Source: Rubrimonas cliftonensis | GTDB lineage: Bacteria > Pseudomonadota > Alphaproteobacteria > Rhodobacterales > Rhodobacteraceae | NCBI RefSeq assembly: GCF_900107585.1 | Contig: NZ_FNQM01000004.1 | Coordinates: 1 to 64,000 of the forward strand | DNA length: 64,000 bases | Reading direction: 5' to 3' | In this document: positions 43,068-50,888 of the stretch, in pieces | Layout: the number at the start of each line of letters is the position of its first letter | Position numbering within the stretch: position 1 is the stretch's first letter | Position numbers and translations under genes: made by a program | Notes under the pieces: generated by a model | Databases searched by the model: none | Seen by the model: only the letters and a program-made list of their open reading frames with translations | What the model was told of the DNA's origin: nothing

Positions 43068-44354
43068 ATGATCAAGACCTTCACGGCGGTTTCGCTTGCG
43101 CTCGTCGCCGCGCCGCTCTCGGCCGCCACGCTTACCGGCTTCGCGTCCCTGCCCGCCGAAACCTTCGTTCCCGGCCCGACCTCCGGCCAGTTCCAGAACC
43201 CCGCCAACGGCGTGACCCCGCCCTATGTCGGCCAGCAGCCTGTGCAGGGCTTCTCGTCCGTCATCTCCAACGGCGCCGGCGGCTTCCTCGCCATGTCCGA
43301 CAACGGCTTCGGGGGCAAGGGGAACTCGGCCGACGCGCTGCTGCTGGTGCACGACATCTCGGTCGACTTCCGCACCGAGACGGGCGGCACAGGCGCGGTG
43401 ACGGTGAACTCCAGCACGCCGCTTTCCGACCCCGACGACCTCGTGAGCTTTCCGATCGTCGCGGAGCAGACGTTCTACCCCAACGGCGCCGGGGATATTC
43501 CGGTCGACGGGGCCATCGCCTCCGGCCGGCTGCTGACCGGCGCCGACTTCGACATCGAATCGATCCGCCGCGACGCGAGCGGAAACTTCTGGATCGGCGA
43601 GGAGTTCGGCCCCTTCCTGCTGCACACCAACGCGGATTTCGAACTCATCGCCCCCGAGATCGCCACGCCTGGGGTCCAGTCTCCCAACAACCCGTTCCTC
43701 GGCGCCGCCGCGCCCAACCTCGGCGGCAGCCGCGGCTATGAAGGCATGGCGATCAACGAGGCCGGCGACACGCTTTACACGCTGCTTGAGGGAACCGTCG
43801 CTGGCGACCCGGCGCGCACGCTGCGCCTGTCGGAGTTCGACATCGCCGACGCCAGCTTCACCGGCGAACAGTGGCTCTATCCGCTCGACCCCGCCGGCGC
43901 GGCCATCGGCGAGCTTACCCTCGTCGAAGACAACGTCTTCGTCGTGATTGAGCGCGACGGCGGGCAGGGCCCCTCCGCGGCCTTCAAGAAGCTGTTCCTC
44001 ATCGACCTGGACCAGTCCGACGCCGACGGCTTTCTGAAGAAGACCGAGATCGTCGACCTGCTGGCGATTGACGATCCGTTCGATCTCGACGGCGACGGCT
44101 CGAACGTCTTCAGCTTTCCGTTCGTGACGATCGAGAGCGTGCTGCCGCTCGACGCCTACACGCTGCTCGTCGCCAACGACAACAACTTCCCCGGCAGCGC
44201 CGGTCGCACGGCGGGCGTGCCCGACAACAACGAGTTCATCCGCATCACGCTCGATCAGCCGATCGCCTCGCTGGCGCCTGTGCCGCTGCCCGCGGCCGGC
44301 TGGCTGATGATCGCCGGGCTGGCCGGGCTTGCGGCGATGCGCCGCCGCGGCTGA
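43068..44354 (+). CDS. Secreted esterase/phytase-like protein with VPLPA-CTERM sorting tail
   Basis: A 428-residue exported protein. MIKTFTAVSLALVAAPLSAA is the signal peptide. The body has the esterase-like-activity-of-phytase family pattern (GGFLAMSDNGFGGK, DFDIESIRRDASGNFWIGEEFGP by segments, YEGMAINEAGDTLY), a beta-propeller that often binds calcium or phosphate esters. The last 25 residues are VPLPAAGWLMIAGL plus a short helix and MRRRG, the VPLPA variant of PEP-CTERM. An exosortase would cleave this in the membrane. GGAAGTGGAAA precedes ATG. A strong hairpin terminator follows. Confidence 0.9.
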   Translation: MIKTFTAVSLALVAAPLSAATLTGFASLPAETFVPGPTSGQFQNPANGVTPPYVGQQPVQGFSSVISNGAGGFLAMSDNGFGGKGNSADALLLVHDISVDFRTETGGTGAVTVNSSTPLSDPDDLVSFPIVAEQTFYPNGAGDIPVDGAIASGRLLTGADFDIESIRRDASGNFWIGEEFGPFLLHTNADFELIAPEIATPGVQSPNNPFLGAAAPNLGGSRGYEGMAINEAGDTLYTLLEGTVAGDPARTLRLSEFDIADASFTGEQWLYPLDPAGAAIGELTLVEDNVFVVIERDGGQGPSAAFKKLFLIDLDQSDADGFLKKTEIVDLLAIDDPFDLDGDGSNVFSFPFVTIESVLPLDAYTLLVANDNNFPGSAGRTAGVPDNNEFIRITLDQPIASLAPVPLPAAGWLMIAGLAGLAAMRRRG

Positions 44355-44367
44355 CGCCGGAATTTGC

Positions 44368-44400
44368 CGTGCCCGCGGCGCGTCGCGGGCACGTTCCATC
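44368..44400. terminator. Bidirectional terminator between the VPLPA-CTERM gene and exoD
   Basis: CGTGCCCGCG (44368-44377) pairs perfectly with CGCGGGCACG (44384-44393) around a 6-base loop. TTCC follows on the plus strand and GCAAATTCC on the minus strand. It separates two convergent genes. Confidence 0.6.
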
Positions 44401-44409
44401 GGGAAAGAC

Positions 44410-45069
44410 TCAGACGAAGAAGCTCTCGACGCCCGCGAGGACGGCTGCGACGACTGCGACCGTGACGGCGATGGACGCCGCGCCCGCCGTCAGACCGGCG
44501 AGAAGCACGGTGCCGTCGCGGTCGAGCAGCGCCAGCGCGCTCACCACCAGAGACCAGGCGGGAAACGCGCCGGTCAGCGGCAGCGGCGTGAACAGCGCCA
44601 CCGACACGGCGAAGAGCATCGCGCCGACGATCCGCTCGTTGCGCGCGGTGAACAGCCACGGCCGGCGCGGCTTCAGGGTGCGCTCGATGGGGCGGACCAG
44701 CGGGCGCAGCCGGATCACCGCACGCTTCAGCGCCTTGCGGGAGACGCGCCTGCGGGCGATGACGCGCGGCAACCACAGGTGGTGGGCCCCGAGCGCCATC
44801 TGGGCGGTGACGATCAGCAGCGGGACCGCCGTCACGAGCGTCGAGCCCAGCGGCGCCGGAATGAGGTTCACCAGCGCGAAGACCAGAATCGCCCACGAGA
44901 AGGAGCGGTCTCCGAGACTGGCGAGCACGGCCTCCACACTGACGCTCTCCTCCTCGCCGCGCTGGTTTGCGGCGCGCAGGAGCGAACGGGACATGGAGGC
45001 GCGTCGCACCGGAGCCGGCGCCGTCATCCGGGGGCTCTCCGCCCCATCCTCGATCCCGCCGCCATCCAT
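44410..45069 (-). CDS. ExoD-family membrane protein
   Basis: A 219-residue inner-membrane protein of the exopolysaccharide synthesis ExoD family. The conserved ALVNLIPAPLGSTLVTAVPLL segment sits near residue 65-85, and about four hydrophobic stretches follow to the C-terminus. Despite the name its biochemical role is unknown; it has been linked to exopolysaccharide and alkaline tolerance in rhizobia. Alternative ATG starts at 45027 or 44994 lie within the low-complexity N-terminus. It is divergent from cydA. Confidence 0.88.
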   Translation of the reverse strand: MDGGGIEDGAESPRMTAPAPVRRASMSRSLLRAANQRGEEESVSVEAVLASLGDRSFSWAILVFALVNLIPAPLGSTLVTAVPLLIVTAQMALGAHHLWLPRVIARRRVSRKALKRAVIRLRPLVRPIERTLKPRRPWLFTARNERIVGAMLFAVSVALFTPLPLTGAFPAWSLVVSALALLDRDGTVLLAGLTAGAASIAVTVAVVAAVLAGVESFFV

Positions 45070-45144
45070 GACCCCTCACATCCGCCTGTTTCGCGCGCAG
45101 ATCAAGCCGTCAGATTCGGCAATCGGACCGCCGCGGCGCGGCTG

Positions 45145-45172
45145 TTGAAGTCGCGGCGGAGGCCTCTATAAC
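45145..45172 (+). promoter_or_regulatory. Promoter of the bd-type oxidase operon
   Basis: TTGAAG (45145-45150) and TATAAC (45167-45172) with a 16-base spacer, 35 bases before the cydA start. TATAAC is one of the best -10 matches in the window. No FNR/FixK-like palindrome is seen around it. Confidence 0.6.
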
Positions 45173-45206
45173 ATCGACAGGAAATATGACTTTAGAGGAG
45201 CGAGCC

Positions 45207-46628
45207 ATGGGGTTCGGATATGAGGCGCTCGACCTGGCGCGGTTCCAGTTCGCGTTCACAGTGTCGGCGCACATCATCTTTCCCGCCTTCTCCATCGGTC
45301 TGGCGAGCTATCTCGCCGTGCTGAACGGGTTGGGGCTGGCGACCGGCGACGCCGTCTATCGCCGCCTGTTCGACTACTGGAAGACGATCTTCGCCGTCGT
45401 CTTCGGCATGGGCGTCGTCTCCGGCATCGTCATGAGCTACCAGTTCGGCACCAACTGGTCGGTGTTCTCCGACAAGACCGGGCCCGTTCTGGGGCCGTTG
45501 ATGGGCTACGAAGTGCTTTCGGCCTTCTTTCTGGAAGCCGGGTTCCTCGGGGTCATGCTGTTCGGGCGCGAGCGGGTGGGCCCGAACCTGCATTTCTTCG
45601 CGACGCTGATGGTGGCCGTGGGCACGCTGTTCTCGGCTTTCTGGATTCTCAGCGTAAACAGCTGGATGCACACGCCCGCGGGCTATGGCGTCAACGAGGT
45701 CGGCCAGTTCGTGCCGGTGGACTGGTGGGCGGTCGTGTTCAACCCGTCCTTCCCCTACCGGCTGGTCCACATGGTGCTGGCGGCGTATCTGACGACGGCG
45801 TTCATCGTCGGCGGCGTGGGGGCGTGGCATCTGCTGCGGGCGCGGCGCACGGGGCGGACCGACCGGGCGGCGCGGGTGATGTTCTCGATGGCGATGTGGA
45901 TGGCGCTGCTCGTGGCGCCGCTTCAGATCGTCGCGGGAGACCTGCACGGCATCAACACGCTGGAGCATCAGCCCGCCAAGATCGCCGCCATGGAGGGCCA
46001 CTACGAGACCCGCGCCCCGGCGCCGCTGATCCTGTTCGGACTGCCCGACGACGAGGCCGAGGAGACGCGCCACGCAGTCGAGATACCCTATCTCGGCTCG
46101 CTGATCCTCAAGCACGACCTCTCCAGCCCGGTGCAGGGTCTCAAGGAGTTCCCGAAGGAGGAGCGCCCGCCCGCGGCGCTGATCTTCTGGACCTTCCGCG
46201 TCATGGTGGCGGTCGGCTTCGCCATGCTCGCCGTCGGCCTCTGGTCGGGCTGGGCGCGGCTCAAGGGGCGGCTTTTCGAATTGCCCTGGCTGCACCGGGC
46301 GGCGGTGGCGATGGGGCCGAGCGGCTTTCTCGCCGTGCTGTGCGGCTGGATCACCACCGAGGTCGGCCGGCAGCCCTACACCGTCTACGGCCTGCTGCGC
46401 ACGGCCGACAGCGCCTCGCCGCTCGACGCGCCCGCCGTGGGGGCGTCGCTGCTGGCGTTCATCATCGTCTATTTCGCGGTTTTCGGCGCCGGGACGTTCT
46501 ATGTGCTGCGGCTGATGGCGCATGGGCCCGAGGACGGGCTCGACATCGACGCGCTCGGCCCGACGCGCGCCGCCGGCGTGACGCCGGCGGCTTCCATGCG
46601 GCGGCCCGCCGCGCATCCGGCGGAGTGA
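45207..46628 (+). CDS. cydA: Cyanide-insensitive (bd-type) quinol oxidase subunit I
   Basis: A 473-residue integral membrane subunit (CioA type) that oxidises quinol and reduces O2 to water at hemes b and d. H22 (TVSAHIIFPAF) corresponds to the axial His near the N-terminus, MVLAAYLTTAFIVGG surrounds the middle His, and GRQPYTVYGLLRT is the conserved segment after the Q loop. The Q loop is short, as in CIO rather than E. coli CydA. ATG at 45207 follows GAGGAG. cydB is 5 bases downstream. The gene could equally be called cioA. Confidence 0.95.
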   Translation: MGFGYEALDLARFQFAFTVSAHIIFPAFSIGLASYLAVLNGLGLATGDAVYRRLFDYWKTIFAVVFGMGVVSGIVMSYQFGTNWSVFSDKTGPVLGPLMGYEVLSAFFLEAGFLGVMLFGRERVGPNLHFFATLMVAVGTLFSAFWILSVNSWMHTPAGYGVNEVGQFVPVDWWAVVFNPSFPYRLVHMVLAAYLTTAFIVGGVGAWHLLRARRTGRTDRAARVMFSMAMWMALLVAPLQIVAGDLHGINTLEHQPAKIAAMEGHYETRAPAPLILFGLPDDEAEETRHAVEIPYLGSLILKHDLSSPVQGLKEFPKEERPPAALIFWTFRVMVAVGFAMLAVGLWSGWARLKGRLFELPWLHRAAVAMGPSGFLAVLCGWITTEVGRQPYTVYGLLRTADSASPLDAPAVGASLLAFIIVYFAVFGAGTFYVLRLMAHGPEDGLDIDALGPTRAAGVTPAASMRRPAAHPAE

Positions 46629-46633
46629 GCGAG

Positions 46634-47653
46634 ATGGAGACCGAACTCGTCTGGTTCGGCCTGCCCTTCATCTGGGCCGGCCTGATCGCCTTCGCCGTCT
46701 ACGCCTACATCGTGCTCGACGGGTTCGATCTGGGCGTCGGGATACTGTTTCCGTTCTTTCGCGGCCGCGAGGAGCGCGACCTTGCGATGAACTCCGTCGC
46801 GCCGGTTTGGGACGGCAACGAGACCTGGCTCGTGCTGGGGGGCGGGGGGCTCTTCGCCGTGTTTCCGCTGGCCTATTCGGTGATCATGCCGGCGCTCTAC
46901 GCCCCGATCGTCGCGATGCTGCTGGGCCTCATCTTCCGCGGCGTGTCCTTCGAGTTCATCCATCGGACGCGGCGCGGGCGCTTCCTGTGGGAATGGGGCT
47001 TCTTCGGCGGGTCGCTGATCGCCTCCTTGGCCCAGGGGATCGCGCTGGGCGCGCTGGTGCAGGGCGTGGAGGTCGAAGGGCGGGCCTACGCCGGCGGCTG
47101 GTGGGACTGGCTGACGCCGTTCTCGCTGCTGACCGGGGCCGCGCTGGTCGTCGGTTACGCCCTGCTGGGCGCGACGTGGCTGGTGATGAAGACCGAGGGC
47201 GACCTGCAGGCCTTCGCGCGGCGCGTCGCCTGGGGCGCCGGGGCCGGCACCGTGGGGCTGATCGGCCTCGTCAGCCTGGTCACGCCGTTCCTGCAGCCGC
47301 TCTACTTCGACCGTTGGTTCGGCTGGCCGACGATGGTTTTCAGTCTCGTTGTGCCCGTGATGGTGGCGGGATGCGTCTGGAAGCTCGTGGACGGCCTGCG
47401 CCGCGAGCATGACGTGACGCCGTTCCTCGCCGCGCAGGGGCTGTTTGCGCTGAGCTTCATCGGGCTGGGCGTGAGCTTCTTCCCCTATCTCGCGCCCCCC
47501 GCGCTCTCGATCGCGGAGGCGGCCGCGCCTGACGAGAGCCTGCGCTTCCTGCTGGTGGGCGCCGTTGTCCTGATCCCGATGATCCTCGGCTACACCGCCT
47601 ACGCCTACTGGGTTTTCCGCGGCAAGGTGCGCCCCGGCGACGGGTATCACTGA
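46634..47653 (+). CDS. cydB: Cyanide-insensitive (bd-type) quinol oxidase subunit II
   Basis: A 339-residue partner of CydA with about eight membrane segments. Diagnostic parts are YIVLDGFDLGVGILFPF, NSVAPVWDGNETWLVLGG and GYALLGATWLVMKTEG. ATG at 46634 is preferred; a GTG at 46625 overlaps the cydA stop as GTGA and is possible. Its stop overlaps the tiny DUF2474 gene as TGATG. Confidence 0.96.
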   Translation: METELVWFGLPFIWAGLIAFAVYAYIVLDGFDLGVGILFPFFRGREERDLAMNSVAPVWDGNETWLVLGGGGLFAVFPLAYSVIMPALYAPIVAMLLGLIFRGVSFEFIHRTRRGRFLWEWGFFGGSLIASLAQGIALGALVQGVEVEGRAYAGGWWDWLTPFSLLTGAALVVGYALLGATWLVMKTEGDLQAFARRVAWGAGAGTVGLIGLVSLVTPFLQPLYFDRWFGWPTMVFSLVVPVMVAGCVWKLVDGLRREHDVTPFLAAQGLFALSFIGLGVSFFPYLAPPALSIAEAAAPDESLRFLLVGAVVLIPMILGYTAYAYWVFRGKVRPGDGYH

Positions 47654-47757
47654 TGTCGGGGCGGCGCGCGCGGCTGGTGTGGTTCGTGGGCCTGTGGTGC
47701 GCAGGCGTGGCGACGCTCGCGGTCATCGCCTTCGCCATTAGGGCGGTGATATTCTGA
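47653..47757 (+). CDS. DUF2474 small subunit of the bd-type oxidase
   Basis: A 34-residue single-pass membrane peptide: MSGRRARLVWFVGLW followed by a hydrophobic stretch and ending RAVIF. It is the DUF2474 family, which accompanies cioAB-type oxidases and is thought to play the role CydX plays in E. coli. Its ATG overlaps the cydB stop (TGATG). Gene finders often miss it because of its size. Confidence 0.88.
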   Translation: MSGRRARLVWFVGLWCAGVATLAVIAFAIRAVIF

Positions 47758-47773
47758 GCGGCGAGGGCGCGGC

Positions 47774-48448
47774 TCAGCCGGCCGATGCAGGCGCCTCGCC
47801 GGGCGCGGCGGCCGCTTCGGCCAGCCAGCGGCGCTCCAGCATGCAGGCCATGCCCCAGTCGGAGAAGCTGGCCGAGACCTCCGCCTCCACGGCCTCGTTC
47901 GAGGTGCCGATGCGCGCGCCGGCGGCGAAGTCGAGGCCGTCGACGGGCCAGCGCAGCCCCGCCGATGAACGCCCGGAGACCGGCGCAAGCGGGAAGAAGG
48001 AGACGCGGGCGCCGGGCGCCAGGCGCGCGCGCCAGCGCGGCGGGCAGAGGAAGATCACGTCCTCCGCCCCGATCAGGACCACCCGCCGGTCGCGCCAGCG
48101 CAGCAGCGCGTGCAGGGCGGCGAGCGTGTGGTCGAAGCGCCGGCCGGTGAAGCCGACGCCGACGAACAGCGGCGCCTCGACGCTGTAGAGGCATTTCTCG
48201 AGGTCGGTCGTGTCCTGCTCGGCGATGTGGACCACCCGGGACGCCGCGCGCCAGCGCGGCAGGTCCGCGACGCTGTCCATGTCGCCGATGACGGCCTCGG
48301 CGCCTTCGTCCCAGAGCGACAGGGCGTTGGCGCCCCCGTCGGCCGCTACGACATGGGGGGCGAGCCCGCGGGCCTGCTCGAACGTCTCGCGGTCGAGCGC
48401 GCCGCCGCCGACCAGCGTGACGCCGGCGGCGAACCGCAGCGCGCTCAC
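47774..48448 (-). CDS. Thiamine diphosphokinase
   Basis: A 224-residue thiamine pyrophosphokinase that makes thiamine diphosphate from thiamine and ATP. VVAADGGANAL, the metal-binding VIGDMDS, and EQDTTDLEKCL are the family signatures; GFTGRRFDHTLAALHALL follows and a C-terminal beta-sandwich domain is present. ATG at 48448 overlaps the DUF2842 stop (ATGA). It is convergent with the oxidase operon. Confidence 0.93.
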   Translation of the reverse strand: MSALRFAAGVTLVGGGALDRETFEQARGLAPHVVAADGGANALSLWDEGAEAVIGDMDSVADLPRWRAASRVVHIAEQDTTDLEKCLYSVEAPLFVGVGFTGRRFDHTLAALHALLRWRDRRVVLIGAEDVIFLCPPRWRARLAPGARVSFFPLAPVSGRSSAGLRWPVDGLDFAAGARIGTSNEAVEAEVSASFSDWGMACMLERRWLAEAAAAPGEAPASAG

Positions 48449-48678
48449 CTGCCCTCGTCCGGGGGCGGCGGCGCGTCAGGGTCGGGCCTGCCGATCCCCT
48501 TGAAGAGCCCCTTCAGCGGGAAGGCCCACACCACCCCGAGGCCGACATAGACCGTGAGCTCGACCAGCACATGAGGCCGCTCGAACTGATCCACCAGCCA
48601 GACGGCTGTCATGATGTAGAGCGGCAGCCCGACGACGAGGACGAGGGCGGCGAGGCGCTTGCGCGTGCGGTATGTCAT
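48445..48678 (-). CDS. DUF2842 small membrane protein
   Basis: A 77-residue protein with two hydrophobic segments. It has the DUF2842 pattern: KRLAALVLVVGLPLYIMTAV, VYVGLGVVWAFPLKGLF, and the basic-to-acidic end GIGRPDPDAPPP. The family is alphaproteobacterial and of unknown function. It is translationally coupled to thiamine diphosphokinase. Confidence 0.88.
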   Translation of the reverse strand: MTYRTRKRLAALVLVVGLPLYIMTAVWLVDQFERPHVLVELTVYVGLGVVWAFPLKGLFKGIGRPDPDAPPPPDEGR

Positions 48679-48781
48679 GGCGCGGAGCTAGACCGAACCG
48701 ACGCCCGCTTCAACAGGGGCGCCGTTGACGGAGGCGCCGCCATGGGTAGGCTCCGCCGCCGAAACAGCCGGAGCCGTGAAC

Positions 48782-49195
48782 ATGACCTCAGAAGCCGCCG
48801 CCCGCGACGTCGTCGCCGCCTATTACGCCGCCTTCAACGCGGGCGACAGCGCCGCGATGCTGGCGCTCGTGACCGATGACGTCCGCCACGACGTCAATCA
48901 GGGGGCCGCGCGCATCGGCCGCGGGAAGTTCGCCGAGTTCCTCGCCCACATGGACCGCTGCTACAGCGAGCGCCTCGCCGACCTCGTGGTGATGGCGGCG
49001 CCGGGCGGCGTTCATGCCGCGGCGCGCTTCACGGTGCACGGATCCTACAAGGCGACGGACGAAGGGCTTCCGGAGGCGAAGGGGCAGACCTATGTACTCG
49101 ACGCCGGGGCCTTCCTGGAGGTCCGCGACGGAAAGGTGAGCCGCGTGGCGACCTGCTACAACCTCAACGACTGGATCGCGCAGGTATCGGCGTGA
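48782..49195 (+). CDS. Ketosteroid isomerase-related protein (TIGR02096, SnoaL-like)
   Basis: A 137-residue NTF2-like fold. AAYYAAFNAGDSAAMLALVTDDVRHDVNQG by segments, HMDRCYSE, GSYKATDEGLPEAKGQTY and the C-terminal TCYNLNDWI match the TIGR02096 family. No substrate is known. It begins a chain of five overlapping genes (KSI-like, GNAT, protease, rarA, BLUF). The KSI-like/GNAT pair often travels together. Confidence 0.9.
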   Translation: MTSEAAARDVVAAYYAAFNAGDSAAMLALVTDDVRHDVNQGAARIGRGKFAEFLAHMDRCYSERLADLVVMAAPGGVHAAARFTVHGSYKATDEGLPEAKGQTYVLDAGAFLEVRDGKVSRVATCYNLNDWIAQVSA

Positions 49196-49806
49196 CGGAG
49201 CCGGCGCGCGACCTGAAGGGCGGGCTCAGGGTCGAGCCGCTGACCGGGGACGCGCTCATCGCGGCCCTGCCGCGGCTGGCGGAGCTGCGCATCGCGGTGT
49301 TCGGCGCGTGGCCCTATCTCTACGCCGGCGACCGGGCCTATGAGGAGCGCTACATGCGCGCCTATGGCGAAAGCCCCGGCGCGCTGGTGGCGGGCTGCTT
49401 CGACGGCGCCGAGATCGTCGGCGCGTCGACCGCGGCGCCGATGGAGGACCACGCCAGGGAGTTCGCCGCGCCGTTTCAGGAGCGCGGCTACGACATCTCC
49501 GAAATCCTCTACTGCGGCGAATCGGTGCTTCTGCCGGAGTATCGCGGCCACGGCGTCGGCCACGGCTTCTTCGACGCGCGCGAGGCCCATGGCCGGGCGC
49601 TGGGCCGCAGGCGCATCTGCTTCTGCGGCGTGGTGCGCGATCCGGCGGACCCGCGCCGCCCGAAGGATTACGCGCCGCTCGACCCGTTCTGGCGCAAGCG
49701 CGGCTACGAGAAGCTCGACGGGCTGACGGCGCGCTACGCCTGGCGCGAGCACGGCGCGCGCGAGGAGACGGAGCACGAGATGCAGTTCTGGATGCGGGAT
49801 CTGTGA
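49192..49806 (+). CDS. GNAT-family N-acetyltransferase
   Basis: A 204-residue GCN5-related acetyltransferase. LLPEYRGHGVGHGFFDAREAHG is the acetyl-CoA binding motif A (by its QxxGxG-like RGHGVG), and FWRKRGYEKLDG is motif B. GTG start at 49192 overlaps the upstream stop as GTGA. The substrate is unknown. Confidence 0.9.
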   Translation: MTEPARDLKGGLRVEPLTGDALIAALPRLAELRIAVFGAWPYLYAGDRAYEERYMRAYGESPGALVAGCFDGAEIVGASTAAPMEDHAREFAAPFQERGYDISEILYCGESVLLPEYRGHGVGHGFFDAREAHGRALGRRRICFCGVVRDPADPRRPKDYAPLDPFWRKRGYEKLDGLTARYAWREHGAREETEHEMQFWMRDL

Positions 49807-50888
49807 TGCGCCGCGTCGCGCTCGCGCTGATGCTGGCCGCGGCCCCGCTCTCGGCGCAGGAGGCGCGCCCGCCGGCGAGCATGGCGGAAGTCGCGCTCTC
49901 CTTTGCGCCGGTTGTGAAGGCGGCGGCGCCGGCGGTGGTCAACGTCTACACCCGCAAGGTGGTCGCCCAGCGCTCGCCCTTCGGAGGCAATCCCTTCTTT
50001 GACCAGTTCCTGCGCGAGTTCGGCGGGATGCCGCGGCGGCGCGTGGAGAACTCGCTCGGCTCGGGCGTGGTGATGCGGGCGGACGGCGTCGTCGTCACCA
50101 ACGCCCATGTCATCGCCGACGCCGTGGAGATCCGCGTCGCGCTGAGCGACCGCAGCGAATACGACGCCGACATCCTGCTGTTCGACCCGCCGTCCGATCT
50201 CGCGGTGCTGAAGCTGCGCGGCGCCGAGGGCCTGCCGACGCTCGCGGCGCGGCCGGAGAATGCGCCGCTCGAGGTCGGCGACCTCGCGCTCGCCATCGGC
50301 AATCCGTTCGGCGTCGGCCAGACGGTGACGATGGGCGTGATCTCGGGGCTGGGGCGCACGGCGGGACGGCGCGGCGGCGGCTACTTCATCCAGACCGACG
50401 CCTCGATCAATCCGGGCAACTCCGGCGGCGCGCTGGTCGACATGGCGGGGCGGCTGATCGGCGTGAACACGGCGATCCTCAGCCGCTCGGGCGGCTCGGT
50501 CGGGATCGGCTTCGCCATTCCGGCGAGCCTCGTGAGCCATGCGGTCGAGAGCGCGCTGCGCGGCGAGAAGGAGCTGGTCCGGCCCTGGGCGGGCGTGCGC
50601 GGGCAGCCGGTGACGGCCGATCTCGCGGACGCGCTGGGCCTGCCGAGGCCGGCCGGCGTGCTGATCGCGGCGCTGCACCCGCGCAGCCCGTTCGGGCGGG
50701 CGGGCCTGCGGCAGGGCGATGTGATCGTCGCCCTTGACGGGGCTCCGGTCGAGTCGCCGGAGGAGCTGGCCTTCCGGCTGGCCGCGATGGGCGTCGGCGG
50801 CACTGTCACGCTGGAGGCCGTGCGCCGGGGCGAGACGGTGGAGGCCGAGGTCGCGCTGATCGCGCCGCCGCCGGGCGCGGGCAACTGA
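49806..50888 (+). CDS. DegP/HtrA-like periplasmic serine protease
   Basis: A 360-residue trypsin-fold protease with a signal peptide (RRVALALMLAAAPLSAQ) and one PDZ domain (about 265-355). The triad is visible: His in VVVTNAHVIADA, Asp in PPSDLAVLKL, and Ser in SINPGNSGGALVD. It resembles HtrA/DegS-type proteins more than DegP because it has a single PDZ. It degrades or senses misfolded periplasmic proteins. ATG at 49806 gives a TGATG overlap with the GNAT gene; GTG at 49803 is possible. Confidence 0.93.
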   Translation: MRRVALALMLAAAPLSAQEARPPASMAEVALSFAPVVKAAAPAVVNVYTRKVVAQRSPFGGNPFFDQFLREFGGMPRRRVENSLGSGVVMRADGVVVTNAHVIADAVEIRVALSDRSEYDADILLFDPPSDLAVLKLRGAEGLPTLAARPENAPLEVGDLALAIGNPFGVGQTVTMGVISGLGRTAGRRGGGYFIQTDASINPGNSGGALVDMAGRLIGVNTAILSRSGGSVGIGFAIPASLVSHAVESALRGEKELVRPWAGVRGQPVTADLADALGLPRPAGVLIAALHPRSPFGRAGLRQGDVIVALDGAPVESPEELAFRLAAMGVGGTVTLEAVRRGETVEAEVALIAPPPGAGN

